A stretch of DNA of 64,000 nucleotides from Druceiella hillmani (lineage: Eukaryota > Arthropoda > Insecta > Lepidoptera > Hepialidae), in contig JAYKKI010000052.1 of the NCBI GenBank assembly GCA_039881145.1, forward strand, positions 7,321,501 through 7,385,500, given 5' to 3'. The stretch's first letter is position 1, and each line of letters starts with the position of its first letter. The notes below the pieces were generated by a model. The model did not search any database, was not told where the DNA came from, and saw nothing but the letters and a program-made list of their open reading frames with translations. Positions 1-10,509 of this stretch are shown here, in pieces. Both the position numbers and the translations under genes were made by a program.

Positions 1-61
1 ATTACTTAATTTGGCGCTTGCCTCTAAAATTCCATAATCAATATTTTTGATTATTAACAAT

Positions 62-250
62 TAAAGTATGTTCGGATTAATATGTTTTGTTACTAGGCCC
101 AATTTCAAGCTTTTCCTTAAATTTTTTTCTGAGGACAACCACAGTTACAGACAAACGAGCAGAAGCTTGAGTGATTTTATAAAAGTTCTTTCTAAGATAT
201 GTGTAAGAAAATCTTCGTCATTGTCACTGTCTTCAGCAAAAATAAATATT
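62..250. repeat. Diverged dispersed repeat, copy 1
   Basis: This stretch aligns by eye with 22,999-23,160. The shared landmarks are a TATGTTCG block, then TTAATAT, a GCC-AATTT block, an ACAGACA block and a GATTTTAT block, in the same order and with similar spacing. It is probably part of an old transposon whose remainder lies left of the window. The small open frame starting at 68 runs through it and has no recognisable protein character. The family is not identified. Confidence 0.4.
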
Positions 251-2085
251 CGAATCCGTATAAGGATTTTGAAAGCTTTTCAAAAAATTTATGATTTACA
301 TCAAAGACGTTGAAACAATTTTAAATAAATTAGGGAATTGGAACATTTTGATAAATAATTATAGCCTTTTTATCAAAATTAAGTTGGAAATATATACACA
401 CAACCATATTATATTTTAAACATATTCAACGCCAAAATAAAAAAAAATAGTTTAATAAATTTGTGAATGTTAGAGTACTCGAGGCTTATACGTAAAAAAG
501 GTACAGATAGAACAGAATAACTTAACAAAAAAACAATCCCAAGACCCAAACTTGAGTCTTTTTATACCTTTTAAACACCGTCTTTTAACCATATATTAAG
601 TATTAAAAAATATTTTATAAAATACATGTCTTATGAGAAATAAAGCAATTTCAATTAAAAACGAGGTACGGAATGAAGATTCAATGCCATTCTAGAACTT
701 GGCCAACTTTTTCTATAATATAAAGCTCCCATATTTAAGAAGTATAATTGAAAAATTAATTTAAACTTTCTTTCATTATGGGGGTTATGAGAATAAAAGC
801 TTAAGATTATAAGCCATCCAAGTTTTGAAACTTTTTTGAAAATTCAATTAACACTTCTTCGGAAATTTCAGAACGAAAGAAGTTCCGGAAATTAATATAA
901 AATAGTACAAATTGTCAGCAGACATAACGCTGCGTGAAGGTAAAATCGTATCGTAGTTCCTTGAAGTGCATAGAAAATGCATAAAAACAACAGATGCGCC
1001 TCGTCGCTGTCGCGTAGCATGAAAATTGCAAATTGTGCATATGTTTAGTTTTTATTAAAACCCTATTTAATCTTTCTTTAAATGTTTTTTTCTAGGCGTT
1101 GTTATCTATTTCACTATTTTAAAGTACCTACGACAATTATTACTAATTGGGTTTTCATTACATATCTATGGGTTAAATTCACATTTTACTAATAGTCAAA
1201 GAAATAGGGCTCTTTTTAGCCTCAGATGATATCAATATTAAACATTTAGTGACATTAATATAATAATTATGTAAAGGGAAATATGAATGCTGATAACTAT
1301 GAAATTACGTTTGTTGAAAAAAAGTATACAAAATTATTGGCGATATAAAGAAAGGCATCATGTTTACATGTATAAATATTAATTTGATTGGCAGAACAAA
1401 TATCGCTTTTAAGACTGTAGTAATAAAGGAAACATAATTTTAGACACGTGTTTTGGTTCTTATAAAATAATATTAACGAAAATAAGTCACATGAAGGTGT
1501 ATAAGAAAATTGCATAGAAGTAATTATCTTACAAGTTCATTAAAATTCTATTGAAATAATCACAAACTTACTAAAAACACATAACATTAAGATTAGTTTC
1601 ATCAAAATTAAAAAACCAGCGATTCTACAATAAGAGCGATTTGGTAGATTGGTTTGATTTAGTAAACTAAAACATACCGACATTACAACCGTCATGTGTT
1701 ATAAAATATAATCTCAATTTCTAAGAAACAAAATATATTTTCATACAGATGGATACATTTGCTTTTGGGAAAGTCTTCGAACAAAAATATTTAAATTTAA
1801 CCATAAAACGAATGTAGTGATTTACTATGGTTATACAAACTTTTGCTAACCATTAGATTAATTACAGTAAATATATAAACTTGTTTTAAATTTACCCCTA
1901 GAAATTATTCAACGAAAAGCTTTCTCGTGAGATATGTTTACATTTTCAATTATTCACATTCAATTTAAATTTTACAATTAAACTAATACTTTCCCAAACG
2001 TAATATTAAAAGTTATAGATCTCGTAAAATATGTGTTTACAAGTATTTTGTGTATTAAAATATCTTTTGCATATACGTCAGCTGT
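251..2085. other. AT-rich stretch, nothing recognised
   Basis: I see no gene, RNA gene or clear repeat here. A slightly GC-richer patch at about 920-1,020 has several CpGs but no splice-site pair or usable reading frame. Confidence 0.5.
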
Positions 2086-2092
2086 TATCTAA

Positions 2093-2464
2093 TTAGACCG
2101 AATACATTTTTTCATTCTCAGAAAACCAAGAATATTCTTCACACCAGGGCCTAATCAATTTACTAAAAATCCCAGAAGCCCAAGGTCTCAAGACATTATT
2201 AATCGCTTTAAATCTGGTGTTACAAAACAAATGGTTCTCAAACCCAATTAATCTGATGCTAACAATGATGTAACTTTAAATATAATTAAATTAAACACCA
2301 ATATTTCAATGGCAATATCCTTCAGAGAAAATGAAAATCAAACTCCAGGTTTGTCATTACCTGTATATATATGCTTAGTAAATTCTCTCGACGCTATTAA
2401 AATGATAATTGTAAAGTCACCGCAAATCGATCGATCGAAGACGATCTTTTTAAGTCATGCATAA
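2093..2464 (+). pseudogene. Degenerate reading frame of unknown origin, possible exon
   Basis: One plus-strand frame stays open for about 123 codons with a single internal stop (TAA at 2249-2251), which is unusual in DNA this rich in A and T. The first part reads like ordered protein, with a basic Pro/Ser/Arg-rich segment FFTPGPNQFTKNPRSPRSQD. A good 3' splice-site-like sequence, a pyrimidine tract ending TTCTCAG, precedes the open part at about 2,104-2,121. A second frame is also open for about 50 codons from the same acceptor (NLLKIPEAQGLKTLL), so the correct frame is uncertain. I do not recognise the family. It may be a decayed exon or a transposon fragment, since a fold-back retroelement lies 230 bp downstream. 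Confidence 0.3.
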
Positions 2465-2698
2465 TAGAATCCCCCGTCTAAGATGGAGAAATGAAAAGGA
2501 AATCCTTATTGTATAGGATATTAGCATTTTTGAATAACGTAGTATGTTCAATCTAGACATTTTTGAGCTCATTTCTGCAACCAGATGTCAGTAAGTCTAT
2601 TAAAATTCAACTCAACTTTATCACAAGACGGTGACAGTTCCAGTACCTAAAAGACGGTGACAGTTCCATGGCTTCACGATCTCAATAACAACGAAATT

Positions 2699-2878
2699 CA
2701 CAATTAAATGAAACTACGTGATGTAGTATTATTTCTACTATCTTTGATGTTGTAATACAACGAAACCTAGGTCGTGGTAAAGAAATTAAAGATAGTAGAA
2801 ATAATACTACATCACGTAGTTTCATTTAATTGTGAATAATGAATCTCTACAAAATTAACGCCAAATGTATTCAATATT
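2699..2878 (+). mobile_element. Fold-back Penelope-like fragment, copy 1, with 13-bp TSD
   Basis: Two perfect 50-bp inverted arms (2,696-2,745 and 2,788-2,837) face each other across a 42-bp spacer. They are followed by a tail shared with the other copies (landmarks TGAATAATGAAT and TTAACGCCAAAT). The sequence TAACAACGAAATT occurs at 2,686-2,698 and again at 2,879-2,891, directly flanking the element, so it is best read as a target-site duplication. The spacer keeps the second half of a hammerhead-like core (stem II hairpin, GAAAC, CCTAGGTC, GTGG) but lacks the CTGAAGA half. Assignment to Penelope-like elements rests on the hammerhead core and the inverted-terminal structure and is inference. 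Confidence 0.65.
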
Positions 2879-2891
2879 TAACAACGAAATT

Positions 2892-3840
2892 GTTACAGAG
2901 GACGAAATAGTCAAGGATGAGAAAGTAATAGTTAAGAACGACGGGGAAGGCATTTTGACGTCATCACAGCGTGCAATAATAATGATAATTGTTATAAAAC
3001 TGTTGATTCTAAAAAATAACAAATAACCCTTAGAACCCCAGGCAGCATTCTGACTACTTTCTCATTTTTAAATATATTTCCAAAAAATTATCTCTGTATA
3101 ATCCACAGTCCTGAAAATCTATTAGGTTTATAACAAAATTGAATTGGGCAGGGTTTATCATCACCATTTTCATGTTAAAGAAAAGAGAATAAAATATGTT
3201 CCCCACAGCCAAATATTAGTCATATTGTTATAATGGTTTTTGAGCTAGTGTTGGCAAGATAATTTTAAACATGCATTTGAAATGCTAACCGTTATTTCGA
3301 TACGCAATAATCTATTTCGATCTTAACTAAGCTTGTGTTTTAAGAATATTCATTAAATTCGAAGAAAAACCAGATAATCTCTATATTTAGAAAGGGCTTA
3401 TATAAATTACATGGATACTTGAAAGTAATTTTATAAAAAAATTGAGAAGGTAACGCTTTTAAATAATTATAGTGATACTATGTTAGTTCTTCAAAATAGA
3501 CGGTTAAACAAATAAATAATTCAGTTGCAAGAAAGCAAGTGTTCTGTTTTGGGAATTCAAGCATTAATATTTTGATTATTTCCACAAAGGTAAACACACT
3601 GATAATGACTAAATATAAATTATTATATCTATTCGCTTAGATGAGCATAAACCGGACGAGTGTAATTTCGTGACAATAATCATCCGAAATCATGAATAAG
3701 CAATGACACGTCGTAGTGTTTTCAAATGTATTATTAATTGAATAAATGTGATAAAGTTTACGTAAATAATGGATATGAGAAATAAATGTTTTATGGTGAT
3801 ATTAGCAGGCTGTAATAAATAATTTATATTTAATATTATT
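2892..3840. other. AT-rich stretch, no gene recognised
   Basis: A short plus-strand open frame of about 45 codons (2,877-3,020; acidic and Lys-rich, e.g. TEDEIVKDEKVIVKNDGEG) follows the fold-back element. It resembles nothing I know. The rest is unique AT-rich DNA. Confidence 0.4.
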
Positions 3841-3852
3841 TTAGCTGATAAT

Positions 3853-4007
3853 ATTGAATATATTTGTCGTCAATTTTGTAGAAATTCATTATTCACTATT
3901 AAATACCTAATAGCCCACCTGAAGATGTAATATAACGAAACTTAGGTCGTGGTAAAGAATTTAAAGAAAGTAGAAATAATACTACATCACGTAGTTTCAT
4001 TTAATAG
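3853..4007 (+). mobile_element. Fold-back Penelope-like fragment, copy 2, with hammerhead core and 12-bp TSD
   Basis: The left end (3,853-3,899) is the reverse complement of the tail that ends the other copies. The centre carries a hammerhead-like core at 3,915-3,952, and the right end is the common arm ending TTTCATTTAATAG. The element is flanked exactly by TTAGCTGATAAT at 3,841-3,852 and 4,008-4,019, a 12-bp direct repeat that marks a retrotransposition-style insertion. At 155 bp it is far too short to code for anything, so any mobilising protein must come from elsewhere. Confidence 0.7.
3915..3952 (+). ncRNA. Hammerhead-ribozyme-like motif
   Basis: In order the RNA would read: stem I strand CCAC (3,915-3,918), conserved CUGAAGA (3,919-3,925), an 11-nt stem II region (3,926-3,936), GAAA (3,937-3,940), a short stem III with a UA loop (ACU-UA-GGU), cleavage-site C (3,948) and the second stem I strand GUGG (3,949-3,952). 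CCAC and GUGG pair perfectly. Hammerheads with very short stem III are known from Penelope-like retroelements. The weak point is stem II: this copy can form only about three pairs, and there is no G10.1-C11.1 closing pair next to the core, so activity is not certain. Confidence 0.55.
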
Positions 4008-4019
4008 TTAGCTGATAAT

Positions 4020-5078
4020 GTTTGTTATATGCGTTAGCACTATAAACTTCATTTGTGAAATAATTGAACATTGCTTTATTGAACATTATTTGTTATTTCA
4101 TTTGAAAAAGGATATATAATGAGAAAAACTTTTACTTTGTCTAAATCTTTATTTATAATTTAGTCTCTAGAAGACATTCTAGTCAATTTAAATATCGATT
4201 TTAAAATCACATCTAATTTTAAATTTGATGACATTCATTCCATTTAACTTATTGTCGGGGCAAAAATTTAGTTTGATACATTGATACATTTATCGATTAA
4301 GAGTCTTACACCATTTCAAAATTTCTTGTTTGTCCTAATCTCGTAAAAACTACTAAATCAATTTAAACCAAACTCTTAATAGGATAGTATTTTCTATTTA
4401 ATACGTTATTTAATATAGTCTATATTTCATTCCAATTGAATATTCTTCGTAGAATACACTATGAGGAATTCTATAAAAATATATTGTAAGGATATTTGAA
4501 ACTCAATAATTGACTTTCTTGCAAGAAGAAGCTCGTTTGTGGGGTTGAACAAAAATAAATATAAATTTTAAGGACTGCCGAGACGATTCAGTATAAAATA
4601 AGGCTAAGTTGCAAGTCATTATTATTCCAGGTAAGAGTGCTTTTAGTAAGCAAATATTTCTTTACTCAAAAAAATCTGTAAACCTTGCTTCAGGTTTTTT
4701 ATAATTAACTATTTGCAACAATAACTTCTCAACAATTTAAGTCTCCCATTTAAATTATTAAATTAATTACTATAGCAAGAAAAACTTGACCCACAATAAA
4801 CCACTAAAAACTTAAGGCACCAAAAAAATAGGTCGAGTTATACCGTGAACATAACTTAGTAACTAGTGTTACAATACATAGTTCTCAATTGAAAGTTTCA
4901 TTCATTTAATGTTAAAGGCATAATTAAATTTCAGCATGCGATGTAATAAATAGTAAATAAGCCAATTACGATAATCGCAATGACTCTTATTGGGCTCATA
5001 ATTCAAAGAGTAATTAAAAGTAAACAAAGTCGGAAGATGATAATTTCATACCGAAATTTTCGTTTCATTTTTATTGAC
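4020..5078. other. AT-rich stretch, nothing recognised
   Basis: No gene or clear repeat is visible. Some short (T/A)-rich direct repeats such as TTGATACATTGATACATT near 4,274 are of no obvious importance. Confidence 0.5.
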
Positions 5079-5292
5079 AAGTAAATGAAACTACGCGATG
5101 TAGTACTATATCTACTTTATTTAAATTATTAACCTCGACCTTATGTTTCTTTGTATGACAACATCTTAAGAGAATCTGTGTAATTTAAATTATTTACATA
5201 TAATAATACTAGATTATGTAGTTTCATTTAGTTATGAATAAAAATTAAGTGATAATGAATTTCTTCAAAACTAACGCTAAATATATTCGAAA
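5079..5292 (+). mobile_element. Fold-back Penelope-like fragment, copy 3, diverged
   Basis: This has the same layout as copies 1 and 2: a left arm GTAAATGAAACTACGCGATG, a right arm ATGTAGTTTCATTTAG and the tail landmarks ATGAATTTCTTCAAAAC and AACGCTAAATATATTC. The hammerhead region lies on the minus strand (about 5,130-5,175) but is decayed, reading CUUAAGA instead of CUGAAGA. No target-site duplication is evident, which fits an older insertion. Confidence 0.55.
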
Positions 5293-5574
5293 ACACAAAT
5301 ATTCGTTAAGAGTTTCACTATACTTGACACCCAAAATGATTTTGCACAGATATTTTAGAAAAGCCTCATAGAGCCAAAAGCATTATCGTCAATCTCCTGA
5401 ATCGGATTAAAGAAAAGGCAAAGTGAGAGAACGATAAACTAAGCAACAGTTTAAGTGTTAACTTAATAATTGATCTATTCAATTACAGTAACGGATAAGG
5501 TCAGTATAGTCTCATTAAACCTATCCAGCGGTTCAAAACAAAAATTAAGTGTGCTGACAAATCTTGGAATAGGG

Positions 5575-5760
5575 TCCTCTTAAGCGGGACACGCACTGGG
5601 TCACGTCTCTTTAAACGTGACGAAACACGCGAATATGGGTCACCGTTCGATTAAACACATCCTTGAGCGCACAGGTTCTGCCTATGCGCTCAAGGATACT
5701 CAAGGAACAGCACGGCTTCTTAAAGATACTCAACGAGAAGAAAATCGAAGGAATCAATTT
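5575..5760. other. GC-richer islet with two strong hairpins
   Basis: Against an AT-rich background this patch holds two perfect inverted repeats. GTCACGT/ACGTGAC lies at 5,600-5,606 and 5,615-5,621. A 13-bp pair (ATCCTTGAGCGCA at 5,659-5,671 and its complement at 5,685-5,697) encloses a 13-nt loop. No open frame of interest spans it. It could be a structured RNA, a regulatory element or a transposon end. Confidence 0.4.
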
Positions 5761-6550
5761 AAATCAATAATTTAAAGGCTACTTAACCGAAACATTATTT
5801 AAGCCCATCTTCTTTTAATTTTGTGGCCTTAATAGCTAAAAATTTTAATCAAATAAAGATATTCGTTATTTGTGAATCATGCTTATTTCCTACTAAATTT
5901 TCACAAGATGGCAAAAAGAAAAAATATTTGGAATTCGATTTATCTTATTAAATTAATGGTCAAGTTAAGGTTTTCCGACTTTGTGCTAATTTTGAAACAG
6001 ATTGTGAAGTTATGATATAATTATTTTATCATAATTTTATGACGAGATGTTAAATAATTTAAAAATGTAACTAATATATATTTAAAATAAATTATATGCA
6101 CCATAATTCAAACCTTTCGTTTTTTTTAATTTGATGTTCTATCTCATCGAATGGTTTCATGTTAAGTGAAAGTTGGAAGTGTGATAATTAAAAATAAACT
6201 TGTCAAGTACGATATAGTAATCAAGTACGAGTAGTAGATAGAACTTGCTTTACGAAGGTTCTCTATATATTTAAATACATTTAAACGTTTAAGGGTACAA
6301 GTAATTCAATAAAAAATTACATATAATCAATTTCGAGGCGCAAATATATTTTCCGAGGATACTTTTAATATGATGCATATCTCATCATGTACATATGTAC
6401 TTATATTTTCTATAGGCATAATAAATATACATTTGAAAATACTAATTTTTTAAAAATTGTGTTTCGATTGCGTTGCAGGTCAATTTTTGTAAACAAGGCT
6501 CCGATCTTCGAAACTTCGAAGACAATTTTATTCTGAATGTCTTTAAAATA
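5761..6550. other. AT-rich stretch, nothing recognised
   Basis: I see no gene, inverted repeat or repeat copy of note in this stretch. Confidence 0.5.
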
Positions 6551-6554
6551 AATT

Positions 6555-6885
6555 TAATTATTACATTTCCAATAGTTATTACAAAACATTAGCAATAACA
6601 ATTTAGTAAAGTACATCGCATTAACTTTTTAAAAACGGTTTCAAAAGGTATTGAAAAAAGTTATTAAAATCAAATATCATTGATATTTTTCCATGTTGTA
6701 ATAAACATTTGAGTTTTTTTGGCTCTTTGCAAATTTCATTTAGCTTTTGTCTGCGACCTTTCGTAGCTTCAGATTTCATGGGTTAGTATGTTGCACTTTG
6801 CACATAGGATATAGTGGAGCACAATATGAATTCAAACAAAAAGATCCATAGAATTAATATTATAACATACAAGAAATATTTCACA
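6555..6885 (+). repeat. Direct duplicate segment, copy 1 (partner at 7.64-7.96 kb)
   Basis: This segment aligns with 7,635-7,960 along about 300 bp. Shared landmarks in order are CAATAACAATTTAGT, AAGT-CATC, GACCTTT near a TTTAGCTTTT block, TTGCACTT and AGTGGAGCACAAT. Many substitutions separate the copies, so the duplication is old. No coding frame is shared. It may be two copies of one transposon or a local duplication with an offset of about 1.08 kb. Confidence 0.6.
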
Positions 6886-7634
6886 AAAAATACAAGAATT
6901 TTCATTTCTCTGATTGATTTAAATAAAGCTATTAACTGACTTAATTTTTGACTAACTTTCTTTATATGACATTGGTAATTTTTATTTCTCTAAGTCCTGG
7001 ATGCAACATTGTGTAGACTTTTGCCCGTCTGCTTTATGTTACCTTAAAAATCTTATTTTCTCATAAATTTGATATGCCTGTCTAATGAACTGCACGCAAT
7101 TTATATAAATAATACCTTACTCAAGACTTTAGATATTTAATATTTAATTACTGCTTTAATTAAAAACCGACGTAATTTCATGTTACATGTGTTAATCAAA
7201 ATGATATTATGGCGCTTCTTGTCTTTATCGTAGTAATAAATGCAAACCAAATACAGACCAAAGTTTCATTACATCATAAAACTTTTGCCCCTAACACATG
7301 AACGGCCTGAAAAATATGTTTTAAGATAAAGATGAAAGTATTCAAAAATATACTTCTAACCTCTCCAAATGCTAGTAAAATTCTCTACTCGCATAGAAAT
7401 TACTCCATCATAATTCGAAGATATGTTGTACCGCCTGTCTCGCAGAACTTAATTAAACAACAAAATTATTTAGTTACTAAGAGTGACTTTCCGATTTCAA
7501 ATAGAAACAAACTGACTGCCTATTTCTTCATAAACTCATTCACAATGCAATTCACGGCTGTTCATGACTTCAACAGTTCAAAATTAACATTTCCCGCAAC
7601 GAAAGTTGACGATGTATATATATATATATATTTA
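6886..7634. other. Spacer between duplicate segments
   Basis: The 111-codon plus-strand frame starting at 7,332 runs through here into a (TA)n tract and copy 2 of the duplicate, has no recognisable motif, and is most likely chance. A short (TA)n run sits at 7,615-7,631. Confidence 0.45.
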
Positions 7635-7960
7635 TGTAATATAATTTACAGTTACTTCAAAATATAGAATCAATAACAATTTAGTGAAGTGCATCACTTT
7701 AACTTTTAGAAACAATTTCAAAATGTACTAAAAAAGGTATTAAATTTAAATGACATTGATATTCTTTCAATGTTGTTATAAAAATAAAATTTGTTTTGCT
7801 CTTTGTAAATTTTATTTAGCTTTTATGTACGACCTTTTGGAGTTTTGGGTTTCACTACTACGTTGCACTTGTGCAGAGCAGACACAGTGGAGCACAATTC
7901 CAATTTATACAAAGTGATGCATAGGAATAAAATTAAAACTTATGAGAATATAATATTATT
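7635..7960 (+). repeat. Direct duplicate segment, copy 2 (partner at 6.56-6.89 kb)
   Basis: Same landmarks as copy 1, in the same order and orientation, including CAATAACAATTTAGT at the left and AGTGGAGCACAAT at the right. The two copies differ by many substitutions and small indels. Confidence 0.6.
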
Positions 7961-8154
7961 AGAAGTGTAGTTTAATTGAAATTACATCGCCCTTTGTATC
8001 ACAAAGTAACATCTCAAATCTATTTTCATTTCGCTTTCATATATAAATTAATAATCGCGGCTCGATACAAATCGATATGCATAATTCGAAATATACTGTT
8101 AATATATAATAATACATATATATAATACTTATAACACTAATGGTGATATTAAAA

Positions 8155-9420
8155 TTTAAAGGCACGGTAAATAACTGAAAGCCGTAACAACAAATGAATG
8201 CGGGCACGGCGCAAACTAATTTGAAGCACAACGTCTCCGCACCGCTCTAAAGGAAATAACGGACGCACAAAGGGCTATTTATAAACACAAGCTCTCATAC
8301 ACACCCGCGATGTTGCTAGTCAAACGATTTACATGAAGATATTTTTTACATTGACCGGATGTAACAGAAGAAATTATATAATATTTTGAAATTCTTTCTA
8401 TATCCCTGGTAAATATATAAAAGCTTCTTTTATTAGGGAATCTTTTAATGCCATGATACAAAAAAGCAAAAGACAATTATGAAAAATCGTTGATAAATCA
8501 CTGATTAATATATAGATTTTTCGTAAATAAGGAAAAATGGAAAATGAGATTAAATTTGAGACATGGAAAGATATGAACTTTACCAGCTTGAGCTGACTAA
8601 TTAAGTGATCAAGACGTCTTCCTTTTTCTGTTTTCTCTCTGTTATTAAAACTATGTTACCATTTATTTTATATTACCATATTTAATAAAAGTTCACTCGA
8701 ATCTATTGATTAAATTATACGTCAAACTGACTTATAACTCCTTCATTATACTACGGAAAAAACTAAATGCAACGCTAAAGGGAAGAAAATCGGTGGCGAC
8801 CTGCCGATTCGTCGAGAGATTAACGTTTGAATTAACTTTATTACATTCTCTATCTCCATATTGTTGGCGCACGGTCGGTTCCGCCACTAGCCAGGTTCGT
8901 TCGGCATCTGTTTTACAAGCGTTACATAATTTTAACGTGACATAATGACTTACGTCTCATTTAAGAAAGTTCTTTACAAAAAAAGGTGACGAATGGATTT
9001 CTTTTTTCAATTAAAGTTCCTTTTAAAAAAATATCAATCAATTTAGCCATCCGAAAAGAATTGGTTCACTAAAGAAATATAGTACATAAATGTGGATAAA
9101 AATCTTCAAAAAGTAAAATTTTTTTTTTAATACTTACGAATAATAAAAACGGATTGGCAACATCGGCTACACTGGAGTCGTCTCGCTTACAGCTCCGGCT
9201 TCGTAGTGTGGAGGGGACGCGACTGCTTCCGCAGCGGGAGACGGAAATGGCGCGTGTCCGCCAGATAATTGCCCGCAATACCTCCTTCGCCGCCGCCACA
9301 ATAATCAAATCAAATCTCTCTCAGCCTCCTTTTCCGCCGTTTCTGTTCTGATATATTCATCACCTTGTACGCGTCCTTTTAGAGGGCTGGTTACTGGGTG
9401 GAATAATTCTTCGGGAACGC
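8155..9420. promoter_or_regulatory. CpG-rich cluster, possible promoter or first exon on the minus strand
   Basis: Three patches (about 8,155-8,275, 8,790-8,910 and 9,140-9,330) are far richer in G, C and CpG than anything around them. The last has about 19 CpGs in 160 bp. Read on the minus strand, the 9,140-9,330 patch ends at a near-consensus 5' splice site, GTAAGTAT, just below 9,139. Open frames on both strands cross it: minus 9,308 to 9,069, and plus 9,154 to 9,351. Neither contains a domain I know, so it may equally be an untranslated first exon. A gene to the left of the window or within it cannot be connected from this sequence alone. Confidence 0.3.
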
Positions 9421-9539
9421 ATAAATATTTCACTTGGTCTGCGGCTAACGAAATTATTATTCCTCTACTGGGCATGTATAGTTTTATGTATCTTTTTTCT
9501 GGTAATTTGAATTTACGTATTAATCTATATGTCAATTTT

Positions 9540-10190
9540 AATTCATATGTTAATCTTTTTGACTCGCGGTTTAATATTATGAATCAATTAAGCATAGTAT
9601 TTTTGAAAGAAAAATAGTGATTGAATAAAAATATCACTTTGTTCTTCATTTTAGATCTTAATTATTATTTATTTTCTTATATATATCGTTGTATTTATGT
9701 GATATTTTCTTCTTACAAATTAAGCATTTAAATATGATTCTAGAATATCATATTTCTTAATCAAATTTTAGTTCCTAATTATAGCAGAATTTGTCATTTA
9801 TATTTAAATTTAGTTTAAACTTCAAATTACTTGTGATTTGATAAATAAAGCCAATGTGGTTTTTTTTAAATAATATTCTAGCTTTATTTATATTTTGGCG
9901 CTAATGATTAAATGAGTTTGCATAACATAAATAAAGAAATAAAAATAAACAAAAACCATAACCGAAATAAATAAAAGAAATACAGTACCTGCATAAAAAT
10001 TATAACGGGACCGCGAACTAATTTTAATACCGACGTTTTAATGCCGAGTTAATAAAACTTAAAATGCAAATATTGAAATGGGAGCGGAATTAATTATTTT
10101 AATACGAAGTTTACAGATTTTTCTCAATATATATTCACAAATACTTTTTATTATGAATAACATCTAAAATTGTAGCTAATTATAATATGG
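9540..10190. other. AT-rich stretch, nothing recognised
   Basis: There is no gene, hairpin or repeat copy of note until the truncated fold-back fragment at 10,196. Confidence 0.5.
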
Positions 10191-10195
10191 TATGC

Positions 10196-10257
10196 TAGTT
10201 TCATTTAATTGTGAATAATGAATTTCACCAAAATTAACGCCAAATATATTAAATACC
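10196..10257 (+). mobile_element. Truncated Penelope-like fragment, copy 4 (tail only)
   Basis: Only the end of the right arm and the tail are present: TAGTTTCATTTAATTGTG, then TGAATAATGAATTTC and TTAACGCCAAATATATT. The hammerhead and left arm are missing, as expected for 5' truncation on insertion. Confidence 0.6.
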
Positions 10258-10351
10258 TTATAATTATAAATCATCATTTTATTATAAATATAATTAGCTC
10301 ACTGGTGAAATAAGAGATATTGACGAGGGGACGGCCTAATCTGGGAAATTT

Positions 10352-10507
10352 ACTTCGTTGTAATAAATATTTGTAACTATTTGTTACAACGAATTTTACT
10401 TCGTTGTAATAAATATTTGTAACTATTTATTACAACGAAATTTACTTCGTTGTAATAAATATTTGTAACTATTTATTACAACGAAATTTACTTCGTTGTA
10501 ATAAATG
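10352..10507. repeat. 46-bp tandem satellite, each unit a hairpin (3.4 copies)
   Basis: Units start at 10,352, 10,398, 10,444 and 10,490, a period of exactly 46 bp, and the last unit breaks off after about 17 bp. Each unit contains 16-bp inverted arms (TTCGTTGTAATAAATA and its complement) around an 8-nt loop, TTTGTAAC. The units are nearly identical; the right arm of the first has a G for A change. The array can fold as a chain of hairpins or as larger inter-unit stems. Confidence 0.9.
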
Positions 10508-10509
10508 GT

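Noticed and set aside
10177..10269. TAATTATAA as a target-site duplication of fold-back copy 4
   Set aside because: The repeats do not abut the element ends, and 9-bp AT-only repeats are common here by chance.
10352..10507. CRISPR array
   Set aside because: Repeats are contiguous, with no unique spacers, in a eukaryotic context.
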